In this document: positions 54,227-63,351 of the stretch, one piece after another | How the letters are laid out: the number at the start of each line of letters is the position of its first letter | Position numbering within the stretch: the first letter of the stretch is position 1 | Assembly: GCF_002723835.1 (NCBI RefSeq) | Contig: NZ_BEWG01000020.1 | Location: forward strand, 46,588 to 110,587 | DNA: 64,000 nt | DNA from: Mycobacterium sp. shizuoka-1 | GTDB lineage: Bacteria; Actinomycetota; Actinomycetes; Mycobacteriales; Mycobacteriaceae | Reading direction: 5' to 3' | Program-made: the position numbers and the translations under genes | Notes under the pieces: generated by a model | What the model saw: the letters and a program-made list of their open reading frames with translations, nothing else | Told to the model about the DNA's origin: nothing | Databases searched by the model: none

Positions 54227-54239
54227 CCTACCGAGTAGG
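54227..54239. promoter_or_regulatory. Nested palindrome upstream of DUF35 gene
   Basis: CCTAC-CGA-GTAGG (54227-54239) lies inside an outer CGATCC (54220-54225) / GGATCG (54248-54253) pair. A possible -10 TACGAT (54218-54223) puts it at the transcription start. It could be an operator or a 5' UTR hairpin that covers the GGAGGA ribosome site. Confidence 0.4.
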
Positions 54240-54258
54240 ACGACGGAGGATCGTTGCG

Positions 54259-54678
54259 ATGCACAAGGCCCTGGCCCCGGAGATCTCGACATGGCCGGAC
54301 GAAAACCCTGCGCTCATCGGCAGTGAATGCGCCGCCTGCTCGGCGGTGGTGTTCCCCAGCCAACAACGCTGCCCGCGGTGCAGTGCGGCCGGAATGAACG
54401 AGGTCACGCTGCCCCGGCGCGGCACCCTGGTGGCCTGGACCACGCAGGGCTTCCCGCCCGGGGCGCCCTACATCGGCCCCACCGGTAAGGACTTCGTTCC
54501 GTTCGGTGTCGGGCTGGTGCAACTCGGCGACGTGATCCGGGTCGAAGGCCGGCTGACCGAGAATGATCCGGCAAAACTGAAGTGGGGCATGGACGTCGAG
54601 CTCACCATGATCCCGTTCGCCGCCGACGGCGACGGCAACGAGGTCGTCACGTTCGCCTTCGCGCCGGCGGAGGGCTGA
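54259..54678 (+). CDS. DUF35 / Zn-ribbon OB-fold protein
   Basis: 139-residue protein with a zinc ribbon (C-x-x-C...C-x-x-C in CAACSAVVF and QRCPRC, residues about 26-45) and an OB-fold (LPRRGTLVAWTTQGFPPG onward). Such proteins bind acyl-CoA and partner thiolase-like proteins, as in the ChsH2-Ltp2 steroid aldolase of M. tuberculosis. GGAGGA (54245-54250) precedes the ATG. Five bases before the thiolase-like gene. Confidence 0.87.
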   Translation: MHKALAPEISTWPDENPALIGSECAACSAVVFPSQQRCPRCSAAGMNEVTLPRRGTLVAWTTQGFPPGAPYIGPTGKDFVPFGVGLVQLGDVIRVEGRLTENDPAKLKWGMDVELTMIPFAADGDGNEVVTFAFAPAEG

Positions 54679-54682
54679 GTAC

Positions 54683-55828
54683 ATGAGCAACGACGTCGCG
54701 ATCGTCGGAGTCGGCCTGCACCCGTTCGGCCGATTCGACAAGACCGCCATGCAGATGGGCGCCGAGGCCATCGAGTTGGCACTGCAGGATGCCCGCGCGG
54801 ACTGGAAAGACATCCAGTTCGGCTTCGGCGGCAGCTACGAAGTGTCCAACCCGGACGCGGTCACCCGCCTTGTCGGGCTGACCGGGATCACCTTCACCAA
54901 TGTGTTCAACGCGTGCGCGACAGCGGCCAGCGCCATCCAGCAGACCGCCGACACCATCCGGCTCGGCAAGTACGACATCGGCATCGCGGTGGGTCTGGAC
55001 AAGCATCCGCGCGGTGCGTTCACCGACGACCCGGCCAAACTGGCTCTGCCGCAGTGGTACGCCCAGAACGGGCAATTCGTCACCACCAAGTTCTTCGGCA
55101 TCAAGGCCAACCGCTACATCCATGACCACGGCATTTCCGAGGAGACGCTGGCGCGGGTGGCCAACAAGAACTTCCGCAACGGCGTGCTCAACCCGAATGC
55201 GTTCCGCCGTAAGGAGATATCGGTCGAGGAGATCATGGCTTCGCCGGTGCTGAACTACCCGTTGCGGCAGTACATGTTCTGCGCTCCGGATGAGGGCGCC
55301 GCCGCAGTGATCATGTGCCGCGCCGACATCGCCCACCGGTTCACCGACAAGCCGGTCTATGTGCGTGCCAGTGAGATTCGCACCCGGACCTATGGCGCCT
55401 ACGAGGTACACGGTACGTCGGCACCGCTGGAGGAGGATGTGTCACCGACCGTCTACGCCGCCAAGGCGGCCTACCAGGTGGCCGGCATCGGGCCCGAGGA
55501 CGTCGACATCGCCCAATTGCAGGACACCGACGCCGGTGCGGAGATCATCCACATGGCCGAGACCGGCCTGTGCGCCGACGGCGAGCAGGAGAAGCTGCTG
55601 GCTGACGGCGCCACCGAAATCCACGGCTCCCTGCCGATCAACACCGACGGCGGGCTGATCGCCAACGGCGAGCCGATCGGTGCGTCGGGCCTGCGGCAGA
55701 TGCACGAGCTGGTGCGCCAGCTACGCGGCGAGGCCGGCGAGCGGCAGGTGCCGGGCAACCCCCGGGTCGGCCTGGCCCAGGTGTACGGTGCGCCGGGAAC
55801 CGCTTCGGCGACAATCCTTTCGCTGTGA
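54683..55828 (+). CDS. Thiolase-like lipid-transfer protein (Ltp type)
   Basis: 381-residue thiolase-fold protein. Cys78 (FNACATAAS) sits at the nucleophile position, but the GHP histidine motif is changed to NGEPIGASG (Glu330) and no second catalytic Cys is seen (YGAPGTASAT), so it is unlikely to be a classical thiolase. With the DUF35 partner it resembles Ltp2-type retro-aldolases that cleave beta-hydroxyacyl-CoA side chains. Reaction assignment is inference. Confidence 0.85.
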   Translation: MSNDVAIVGVGLHPFGRFDKTAMQMGAEAIELALQDARADWKDIQFGFGGSYEVSNPDAVTRLVGLTGITFTNVFNACATAASAIQQTADTIRLGKYDIGIAVGLDKHPRGAFTDDPAKLALPQWYAQNGQFVTTKFFGIKANRYIHDHGISEETLARVANKNFRNGVLNPNAFRRKEISVEEIMASPVLNYPLRQYMFCAPDEGAAAVIMCRADIAHRFTDKPVYVRASEIRTRTYGAYEVHGTSAPLEEDVSPTVYAAKAAYQVAGIGPEDVDIAQLQDTDAGAEIIHMAETGLCADGEQEKLLADGATEIHGSLPINTDGGLIANGEPIGASGLRQMHELVRQLRGEAGERQVPGNPRVGLAQVYGAPGTASATILSL

Positions 55829-55832
55829 CGAA

Positions 55833-57575
55833 CTAGACGTTGGTCTCCTTGCCGAACAGTCCCTCGACGGCTTGGCCGATGACCAGCAGCTCGATCAGGG
55901 CCGATGTGGTCACCAATCCGACATTGGCCGCCAGCGGGCGGCCGACCGCGTTGATCAGCCCGTTGATCACGTCACCGCGCAGCGCCTGGGTGATCCCGTC
56001 CAGGAACAGCGCGACATCGTAGGCGGGCAGCATCGTCACGATCGCGTTGACGATGTCGGCGGTCGGAAGCGCCGCCGCATAGAGCGACGCCGCACCCCGG
56101 GAGACCACGTAGGCGATATCGGTGGTCAGGTTCTTCACGTCGGTGATGGCGTCGGTGGGTGTCGGTAGCGCGATCGCACCCGGCGCGGGCAACCGCAGCG
56201 CGGCGAGCTCGTGCTGCATCATGCCGCCCGGGCCGACATCAGTTCCGAAGTCCTTAACGCCCTGCGCGACGCCGGCGGCAAGGAGCTGGACCACCTCGCC
56301 CCAGTCGACGTCCGGCACGATCCCGAAGGGCACCTGTTCGTTGGCATATCCCTCGGTCGACCAGCCGTACTTCGGGTCGCCATAGCCCAGGTTCACGATC
56401 ACCCGCAGCGACGGCTGCACCAGATCGGCCAGCGGCTTGCCGATCACCGGCACCAGCCGCAGCGGCGCCAGCAGCGGAAGGTCCTCGGTCGGGATGATGT
56501 AGTAGTGCTGCGTCGGCGACGACGTGGGCAAGGGGATCGCCTGGTCGACCTGCTCCTGGGTCAGCTTCGCGTAGTTGGTGTGGACGAACACGATGCCGAG
56601 CCCGGCGTTGAGCACCGAGACCACGTTGAGCGGATAACGCGGGAAATCGGCGAAGCCGTCGTATTCCAGCGTGTAGTTGGTGACCGGGAAGGCGTTCGGA
56701 GGCGTCGCGCCGTAGAAATTCAGTCCCAGGCTCGGCAGCTGCAGCCCCGGGAAGCGGGACAACAGCCCGCCGTTGGGGTTCATCTCGTTGCCGACCAGCA
56801 CGAACTCGACCGGCGTGCTCGCGGGTAGCTGGCTCATGATCAGCGAGGCGATGATCGCGCTCTGCGAATAGCCGAACACCGTCGCGGTGTTTCCGGCGGC
56901 GATCTGCTCGGCGATCGCCGCGCTGAGGATCTCCAGGCCCTGGGAGACCGAGACGTTCAGCGGCAGGCTCTTCACCCCGGTGATCGGGTAGAGACCTTCG
57001 GGGGTGTCCAGCTGGAAGGGGATGGCATCGGGGTAGCTCGGCTTGATGTAGAGGTTGAAGACGCTCTGGATGTAGCTGGGCTTCGGGATCGGCACCCCGC
57101 TGGGACCCATGATCAACGCGGTGTTCTGCGTGGTCACCGCCTGGACCGAGGCCTCCGGCGCCAGCGACACCGCGCCCGCGGGGCGAGCCGAGACGCCCGT
57201 GTCACGCCGGCTGTAGGCCAGCGCGGCCAGTTCCAGAGACGAATCCGCGGGCACCACCGGGGTATCGGGCGTGGCCGGGGTGCTCGACGCCGCCGTGGGA
57301 GCGGCCGACGTCACCGTCTGGATGGTCGTCGACCGGGTGCGCACGGCGGTGCTCGGGCGCGTGCGAGCCGAGGCGGCTTTGGCCGGCCCCTTGTTGGCCG
57401 GGCCCGTCGTGGCGCCCGCGGTGCCCGACACCGAGCGGGCGGAACCGGCGTGCGTCGCCGAGGCTCCCGAATCGGCACTGTCGGCCCAGGCGACTGCGCC
57501 GTTGAACGCCGCGGCGCCGACGCCCAGCGCGACCGCCAACCCACCAACCCGACCGATGAAGCCTGCTGTACTCAC
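55833..57575 (-). CDS. Secreted PE-PPE-domain serine hydrolase
   Basis: 580-residue protein. An N-terminal Sec signal peptide (hydrophobic GGLAVALGVGAAAFNGAVAWA, likely cut near residue 31) is followed by an Ala/Thr/Pro-rich linker (35-115) and a PE-PPE domain, an alpha/beta hydrolase of the esterase/cutinase-like kind with GYSQS (Ser237) as nucleophile elbow. There is no PE or PPE domain. GTG 57575 is chosen because AAGGGG lies six bases before it. A surface lipid or ester hydrolase is plausible. Confidence 0.87.
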   Translation of the reverse strand: MSTAGFIGRVGGLAVALGVGAAAFNGAVAWADSADSGASATHAGSARSVSGTAGATTGPANKGPAKAASARTRPSTAVRTRSTTIQTVTSAAPTAASSTPATPDTPVVPADSSLELAALAYSRRDTGVSARPAGAVSLAPEASVQAVTTQNTALIMGPSGVPIPKPSYIQSVFNLYIKPSYPDAIPFQLDTPEGLYPITGVKSLPLNVSVSQGLEILSAAIAEQIAAGNTATVFGYSQSAIIASLIMSQLPASTPVEFVLVGNEMNPNGGLLSRFPGLQLPSLGLNFYGATPPNAFPVTNYTLEYDGFADFPRYPLNVVSVLNAGLGIVFVHTNYAKLTQEQVDQAIPLPTSSPTQHYYIIPTEDLPLLAPLRLVPVIGKPLADLVQPSLRVIVNLGYGDPKYGWSTEGYANEQVPFGIVPDVDWGEVVQLLAAGVAQGVKDFGTDVGPGGMMQHELAALRLPAPGAIALPTPTDAITDVKNLTTDIAYVVSRGAASLYAAALPTADIVNAIVTMLPAYDVALFLDGITQALRGDVINGLINAVGRPLAANVGLVTTSALIELLVIGQAVEGLFGKETNV

Positions 57576-57731
57576 GAACGCCCCTTTGTCACCCGACCAC
57601 GTACCGTGGCGAAGACTAGCGTGTTGGCGCGGTGTTCGCTGACACATTCTTTTCGCGGTACCGCCGTAGCGCTGACCAGAGAGCGAGGTTTTGCTACCGG
57701 GACATTGTGGCAACGTTTGGCGCGGCGATTC

Positions 57732-59381
57732 TCAGATCGCCGGGCCGAGCAGGTCGTCGGCGTCTTTGATCACGTAGCCGTAGCCCTGTTCGGCCAGGAA
57801 ACGCTGTCGGTGGGCGGCATACTCGGCGTCGAGGCTGTCGCGAGACACCACCGAGTAGAACACCGCGCCGCCGCCGTCGTGCTTGGGGCGAAGCAGCCGG
57901 CCCAGCCGCTGGGCCTCCTCCTGGCGCGATCCGAACGTTCCCGAAACCTGCACGGCTACCGAGGCTTCCGGAAGGTCGATGGAGAAGTTGGCCACCTTGG
58001 ACACGACCAGCGTCTTCACCTCGCCCCGGCGGAACGCGTCGAACAACTGCTCCCGCTCGGCGTTCTTCGTCGATCCCTGGATCACCGGGGCGTTCAATTC
58101 CGTGCCGAGCTCGTCGAGCTGGTCGAGGTAGGCGCCGATCACCAGGGTCGGCTCGTCGGGATGGCGGGCCAGGATCGACTTCACCACCGCGATCTTTGAG
58201 TGCGCGGTCGAACAAAGCTTGTAGCGTTCGTCGGGCTCGGCGACCGCGTACAGCATGCGTTCGTTGTCGGTCATCGTGACGCGCACCTCGACGCACTCGG
58301 CAGGTGCGATCCAGCCCTGGGCCTCGATGTCCTTCCACGGAGCGTCGTACCGCTTGGGGCCGATGAGACTGAACACGTCGCCTTCGCGGCCGTCCTCCCG
58401 GATCAGCGTCGCGGTCAACCCGAGCCGGCGGCGGGACTGAAGATCGGCCGTCATCCGGAACACCGGCGCGGGCAGCAGATGAACTTCGTCGTAGATGATC
58501 AGGCCCCAGTCGCGGCTGTCGAACAGCTCCAGATGCCGGTACTCGCCCTTGGTGCGCCGGGTGATCACCTGGTAGGTGGCGATGGTGACCGGGCGAATCT
58601 CCTTGCGTTCACCGGAATACTCGCCGATCTCGTCCTCGGTCAGCGAGGTCCGGGCGATCAGCTCGCGCTTCCACTGCCGGCCCGCAACGGTGTTGGTGAC
58701 CAGGATCAGCGTCGTCGCCCCCGCCTTGGCCATCGCCGCGGCGCCGACCAGCGTCTTGCCCGCCCCGCAGGGCAGCACCACCACACCCGAACCGCCGTCC
58801 CAGAACGAGTCGGCCGCCATCTGCTGGTAGTCGCGCAGCTCCCAGCCGTCCTGCTCCAGATCGATCGGGTGCGCCTCGCCGTCGACGTAGCCGGCCAGGT
58901 CCTCGGCCGGCCAGCCGATCTTGAGCAGCATCTGCTTGACCCGGCCGCGCTCGCTGGGGTGGACGATGACGGTGTCGTCGTCGATGCGGGCGCCCAGCAT
59001 CGGGGCGATCTTCTTGTTGCGCAGGACTTCTTCCAGGACCGCCCGGTCCAGGCTGAGCAGCGTCAGGCCATGAGCCGGATGTTTGACCAGCTGTAGGCGC
59101 CCGTAGCGGGCCATCGTGTCGACGATGTCGACGAGCAGGGGCTGCGGCACGGCGTAGCGCGAGAAGCTCACCAGCGCGTCGACCACCTGCTCGGCGTCGT
59201 GGCCCGCGGCGCGGGCGTTCCACAACGCCAGGGGAGTGATGCGGTAGGTGTGGATGTGTTCTGGTGCGCGTTCCAGCTCGGCGAACGGGGCGATCGCCGC
59301 CCTGGCGGCACCGGCCAGTTCGTGGTCGACCTCGAGGAGCACCGTCTTGTCGGACTGCACGATCAAGGGGCCCTCGGTCAC
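57732..59381 (-). CDS. XPB/ERCC3-like DNA helicase
   Basis: 549-residue superfamily-2 3'-5' helicase. An N-terminal damage-recognition-like domain precedes the Walker A PCGAGKT (204-210), DEVH box (298-301) and the XPB-specific RED motif in LIREDGRE; the C-terminal RecA-like half ends with QEEAQRLGRLLRPK. Acts in DNA repair or transcription-coupled unwinding; Rv0861c position. GTG start. The gene at 59415, lying upstream on the same strand, ends 34 bases before this start and probably belongs to the same operon. Confidence 0.93.
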   Translation of the reverse strand: MTEGPLIVQSDKTVLLEVDHELAGAARAAIAPFAELERAPEHIHTYRITPLALWNARAAGHDAEQVVDALVSFSRYAVPQPLLVDIVDTMARYGRLQLVKHPAHGLTLLSLDRAVLEEVLRNKKIAPMLGARIDDDTVIVHPSERGRVKQMLLKIGWPAEDLAGYVDGEAHPIDLEQDGWELRDYQQMAADSFWDGGSGVVVLPCGAGKTLVGAAAMAKAGATTLILVTNTVAGRQWKRELIARTSLTEDEIGEYSGERKEIRPVTIATYQVITRRTKGEYRHLELFDSRDWGLIIYDEVHLLPAPVFRMTADLQSRRRLGLTATLIREDGREGDVFSLIGPKRYDAPWKDIEAQGWIAPAECVEVRVTMTDNERMLYAVAEPDERYKLCSTAHSKIAVVKSILARHPDEPTLVIGAYLDQLDELGTELNAPVIQGSTKNAEREQLFDAFRRGEVKTLVVSKVANFSIDLPEASVAVQVSGTFGSRQEEAQRLGRLLRPKHDGGGAVFYSVVSRDSLDAEYAAHRQRFLAEQGYGYVIKDADDLLGPAI

Positions 59382-59414
59382 GATGCCCCCACTCGGGTAA
59401 AGCTCATGTCCCCA

Positions 59415-61700
59415 TTATCCAGCGTCGGCCGACATCACCGACGTGACGCGATGCACGGCGAACTCCCGCGGGCGGCCCTGCGTCGGATCCCAGGCCAACA
59501 GCTGACCGCCGCTGAGCGCCAGCGGACGCACCACCCGCTGGGTGGCCACCCCGGCCGCGTCGACGTAGCCGATCACCACGTCCTTGTGCTCCATGGCAGC
59601 CTGCTGCAGCAGCGCCATCGACACCGCCGGATCCAGGCGGACGTTGGCGAAGGGGGTCGCGGAGTCCACCCGGCGCAGCACGGCCACCACCGAGGCCAGG
59701 GTCTCCGCGGTGGGCTTGGGCATGGCGCGGAACAGCCGGCGGTGTTGCGGGGCGGACACCCGCGCGCCGCGTTGCCGAAGGTCGACGATCGCCCCTGAGG
59801 AGTCCTCGGCGGCCGGGGCGAAGCCGGCCGCTCGCAGCGCGGCCAGCAAGTCGGAGATCGGCGCCTGCGACACCGCGACGGTCGGCGCCAGCAGCCGCAC
59901 CTCCAGATGTCCCAGTGCCGGGGCGGCCACCGCGTGGGCCAGCAGGGTCGGGTCCTCGCAGCGCAGGAACGACGATGCCATGCCGACTCGCAGCTGGCCG
60001 TGTCGCCGGGCGACATCGTTGATCAGGTAGGTCAACCCTTGGGGGACAGGAGTTTTCGAATGACGCTCGAAGAACGTGTGCAATGCGCCCGCGGTGCGCC
60101 CGGTGTCCAGGGCATGCCGGATCGATGCCTCGCTCACCCGGTACACCATCGCCGCACCCGCCGACTCCACCGCGGCCACCGCGGCGAGTTCGTCGGCGAG
60201 ATCGCGTTGTAGCGGACCGGGCACCACCACCGTCAGGTCGGCCTGCACCAGGAAGTGGTCGATCGGTGCAGGCAGCACCGCGTCCATCGCCTCGACGGCG
60301 GCATTCTCGCCCTCGGCCAGCAGCGCGCGAGCCGGCGAGCTCAGCGCGCCACGGCCGACCAGACCCAGGGTGTGCGCCTCGTCGAGCAGGTGCGCGACCG
60401 GCTCGGGCTGCAGTCGCGCCGCCCAGCGGGGCCGACGCCAGATCAGCGCGCGGGAGGCGTGTAGCGCGTCCACCCCCGACCCTGGCGGAAGCTCGGCCAG
60501 TAGCTCCAGCAGCAGCCGACGGTCGAGCGGCGCGGCCGTCGAGTACAGGGAATCAGACAGTGCCGCATAGGGTTTGCCGTCGGGGCCGCGGCTGCCGATC
60601 AGGCCGGGCCGGGACGGCAGGTCCAGCCAGGTGCTGGCCAGCAGATGCCAGCGCGCGGCGGTCGGCGTCTCCAGGAACCGGTCCGCGGCCACCGTCGGCG
60701 TCCAGTACGGGCCCGCGCCGTCGGCGGGCTCCGGATCCGGTGTGCCGCTCGCGATCAGCCCGGCCGCCGCACTGACTTCCAGGACCAGCCCCAGCCGCAG
60801 CTCGTCGATCCCGGTGAGTTTGCTCAGCCGTTTGGCCTCGCGCACCCCCAGCCCGCCGCTACGCAGCTCGGGAACCGGTGCGGCGGAGAGGTTTTCGACT
60901 ACCAGCTCGATCTCGCGGATCAGGTCGAGCAAGGCGCCGGCCGCCGCGGAGTCGACGTCGGCGACGGTGGTGGTGGTCGCCACCGGGTCCGGCGCGCTCA
61001 GGTGTACGGGGCCGGGCTCCTCGCCGCGGAGCACCTGACCGACCTGACGCGGCAGGATCACCGTGTCGGCGTCGAGTTGGCGCAACAGGCCGGCGGCGAG
61101 TAGCCGGGGCACCGGCCGGTCGGCGGGCGCCCCCGGAGCCGCGTCGCGGGTCCGGCCCACCGGAGAGCCCATCAACAGCCGCTCCAACAATTCGGTCTGC
61201 GGTTCGTCGAGCGCGTCGAGAGCGGCCGAGATCTCGGCGCCCGAGCGGGAGGAGTCCTCCAGGATGGCTTGGCCGGGATACCAGGGCAGGCCGGCGGCCG
61301 CCTCGGTCGACACCCGCAGCGCGGTGTCGTCGCCCCACACCAGGGCGCGCTCGCGCAGATCGTCGAGCGCGAGCAGCACCGCGTGCTCGTCGGCGCGCTC
61401 CCCGATGAGCGCGAGCAGCTTGGCCACCGGCACGGCCGCGGTCTCGGCGTGCAGCACCAGCAACGCGTCGAGCACCGCGAGCCGCAGGAAGTCCAATTCG
61501 TCGGTGGCCGCCTTGACCGACTGGCGGGCGACCGCCCGGGCGGCCAGGGCCGCGATGCTGCCCGGGGCGGGCTGGGCGAGATCTGGGCGCAGTTCCAACA
61601 GCCGGATCAGCCGCTCGTCGGGCAGATCGGCCAGCCAGGCGCCCAGCGGCAACCCTGGGGCCGATTCCCGGGTCGCTTCGCGTCCGGACTGTTCAGTCAT
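59415..61700 (-). CDS. Helicase-associated domain protein (Rv0862c-like)
   Basis: 761-residue protein that always, to my knowledge, sits beside XPB in mycobacteria. Helical N-terminal half ([23 protein letters not shown]), a central helicase-C-3-like portion ([22 protein letters not shown]) and a C-terminal WYL-like beta domain ([22 protein letters not shown]) ending near [13 protein letters not shown]. Probably a DNA-binding partner or regulator of the helicase. ATG 61700 fits a leaderless start (TACGCT at 61714-61709). Confidence 0.85.
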   Translation of the reverse strand: MTEQSGREATRESAPGLPLGAWLADLPDERLIRLLELRPDLAQPAPGSIAALAARAVARQSVKAATDELDFLRLAVLDALLVLHAETAAVPVAKLLALIGERADEHAVLLALDDLRERALVWGDDTALRVSTEAAAGLPWYPGQAILEDSSRSGAEISAALDALDEPQTELLERLLMGSPVGRTRDAAPGAPADRPVPRLLAAGLLRQLDADTVILPRQVGQVLRGEEPGPVHLSAPDPVATTTTVADVDSAAAGALLDLIREIELVVENLSAAPVPELRSGGLGVREAKRLSKLTGIDELRLGLVLEVSAAAGLIASGTPDPEPADGAGPYWTPTVAADRFLETPTAARWHLLASTWLDLPSRPGLIGSRGPDGKPYAALSDSLYSTAAPLDRRLLLELLAELPPGSGVDALHASRALIWRRPRWAARLQPEPVAHLLDEAHTLGLVGRGALSSPARALLAEGENAAVEAMDAVLPAPIDHFLVQADLTVVVPGPLQRDLADELAAVAAVESAGAAMVYRVSEASIRHALDTGRTAGALHTFFERHSKTPVPQGLTYLINDVARRHGQLRVGMASSFLRCEDPTLLAHAVAAPALGHLEVRLLAPTVAVSQAPISDLLAALRAAGFAPAAEDSSGAIVDLRQRGARVSAPQHRRLFRAMPKPTAETLASVVAVLRRVDSATPFANVRLDPAVSMALLQQAAMEHKDVVIGYVDAAGVATQRVVRPLALSGGQLLAWDPTQGRPREFAVHRVTSVMSADAG

Positions 61701-61765
61701 TGTTGACCAGCGTAAAACAGGCGCCTGTGTGCACAAGCCGGGCACAGGAGTGTCAGAATGTTGCC

Positions 61766-61948
61766 GTGGCTCAGAAGAAGACTCCGTATGTCGACAACGG
61801 CTGGCCGACCCGCGATCCGGAAGAACATGCCGTGAGCGAACTGGCTGCCGATCGGGTGGGTGCACTCTCCCCGTTCGGTGACATCACGTTCCCGCTGCCG
61901 GCTTCCGACCTGCCGTATCTGCACCCGGTCACCGTCGTCAACAAGTAA
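61766..61948 (+). CDS. Small conserved 60-residue protein (Rv0863-like)
   Basis: 60-residue acidic-neutral protein of unknown function: [20 protein letters not shown] then a Pro-rich end [19 protein letters not shown]. The GTG start is preceded by a CAGAAT -10-like hexamer (61754-61759), implying a leaderless message. Divergent from the helicase-associated gene and two bases before moaC. Conserved position in mycobacteria argues that it is real. Confidence 0.75.
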   Translation: MAQKKTPYVDNGWPTRDPEEHAVSELAADRVGALSPFGDITFPLPASDLPYLHPVTVVNK

Positions 61949-61950
61949 CG

Positions 61951-62439
61951 GTGACCAGCCGCCCGCAGCCCCGGCTCTCGCACCTCGACGAGCACGGTGC
62001 GGCGCGCATGGTCGACGTCACCGAGAAGGCGGCCACCACCCGCACCGCGGTGGCCGCCGGTACTGTCCACACCACCGCCGAGGTGGTCGCCCTCATCGCC
62101 TCGGGCGGGCTGCCCAAGGGCGATGCCCTGGCCACCGCGCGAGTCGCAGGCATTCTGGCCGCCAAACGCACGAGTGACCTCGTCCCGCTGTGTCATCACC
62201 TTGCGCTGACCGGCGTGGACATCGACTTCACGATCGGCGAGGGCGAGGTGGGCGTGACCGCCTCGGTCCGCACCACCGATCGCACCGGCGTCGAGATGGA
62301 GGCGCTGACCGCCGTCAGCGTCGCCGCCCTCACCGTGTACGACATGATCAAGGCTGTCGACCCTGCAGCCCGCCTCGACGACATCCGGGTGCTGCGCAAG
62401 GAGGGTGGCAAGACCGGCCTGTGGGTGCGCCCGGCGTGA
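61951..62439 (+). CDS. moaC: MoaC, cyclic pyranopterin monophosphate synthase
   Basis: 162-residue Moa[17 protein letters not shown] at the N-terminus and the conserved [32 protein letters not shown] and MIKAVD blocks are all present. With MoaA it makes cyclic pyranopterin monophosphate, the first stage of molybdenum cofactor synthesis. GTG start; GTGA overlap with mog. Confidence 0.95.
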   Translation: MTSRPQPRLSHLDEHGAARMVDVTEKAATTRTAVAAGTVHTTAEVVALIASGGLPKGDALATARVAGILAAKRTSDLVPLCHHLALTGVDIDFTIGEGEVGVTASVRTTDRTGVEMEALTAVSVAALTVYDMIKAVDPAARLDDIRVLRKEGGKTGLWVRPA

Positions 62440-62924
62440 GCGACGACAACCGGTCCGCACGGGTGGTGATCGCCTCCACCCGGGCCGCGACCGGTGTCTA
62501 CGAAGACCGCACCGGCCCGATCGTCGTCGCCTGGCTCGCCGAGCGCGGTTTCGCCGTCCCCGACCCGGTCGTCGTGGTGGACGGCAGCGCGGTCGGCGAC
62601 GCCCTGCGCACCGCGATCGATGCCGGGCCGGACGTGGTGATCACCTCCGGCGGCACCGGGATCTCCCCGACAGACGCGACGCCGGAGGCCACCGTCGGTG
62701 TCCTCGACTACCAGATTCCCGGCCTGGCCGACGCGATTCGGCGTTCCGGGCTGCCCAAGGTGCCGACCTCGGTGCTTTCCCGGGGGGTGTGCGGCGTCGC
62801 GGGACGCACGCTGGTGGTCAACCTGCCGGGGTCGCCCGGCGGGGTACGCGACGGGCTGTCGGTGCTGGCCGACGTCCTCGACCATGCGCTGGACCAACTG
62901 TCCGGAGGAGACCACCGCCCATGA
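62436..62924 (+). CDS. mog: Mog, molybdopterin adenylyltransferase family
   Basis: 162-residue MogA/MoaB protein. [34 protein letters not shown] (the MPT-binding TGGTG loop) and [16 protein letters not shown] are family hallmarks. It adenylylates molybdopterin before metal insertion. GTG overlaps the moaC stop and the stop overlaps moaE. Confidence 0.94.
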   Translation: MSDDNRSARVVIASTRAATGVYEDRTGPIVVAWLAERGFAVPDPVVVVDGSAVGDALRTAIDAGPDVVITSGGTGISPTDATPEATVGVLDYQIPGLADAIRRSGLPKVPTSVLSRGVCGVAGRTLVVNLPGSPGGVRDGLSVLADVLDHALDQLSGGDHRP

Positions 62925-63346
62925 CCCGCATCCTGCGAGCCGCGCTCGTCGACGGCCCGATCTCGCTGACCGAGCACGAGGAACTCGTCGCCAACGACGC
63001 CGCAGGCGCAGTGGTGGGTTTCGCGGGTGTGGTGCGCAATCACGACGGCGGCCGTGACGTGCTCCGGCTGGAGTACTCCGCGCACCCGCTGGCCGAACAG
63101 ACCTTGTTCGAAGCGCTGGCCGAGGTGGCCGCTCAGGCGACCGGAGTCCGGGCGATGGCCGCGAGCCACCGGGTCGGTTCGCTGCACATCGGTGACGCCG
63201 CCCTGGTGGCCGCGGTGGCGGCCGATCATCGGGCGGCGGCGTTCGAGGCGTGCGCCCGGCTCGTCGACACCGTCAAGGAGCGGCTACCGGTGTGGAAGCA
63301 CCAGTTCTTCGCCGACGGTACCGCCGAGTGGGTGAACTCGGCCTGA
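62921..63346 (+). CDS. moaE: MoaE, molybdopterin synthase large subunit
   Basis: 141-residue Moa[29 protein letters not shown], then [21 protein letters not shown] and [16 protein letters not shown], which holds the catalytic lysines. It transfers sulfur from thiocarboxylated MoaD to cPMP; no moaD lies within the window, though in M. tuberculosis moaD2 follows rpfA. GGAGGAG (62904-62910) precedes the ATG. Confidence 0.95.
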   Translation: MTRILRAALVDGPISLTEHEELVANDAAGAVVGFAGVVRNHDGGRDVLRLEYSAHPLAEQTLFEALAEVAAQATGVRAMAASHRVGSLHIGDAALVAAVAADHRAAAFEACARLVDTVKERLPVWKHQFFADGTAEWVNSA

Positions 63347-63351
63347 GCCGC

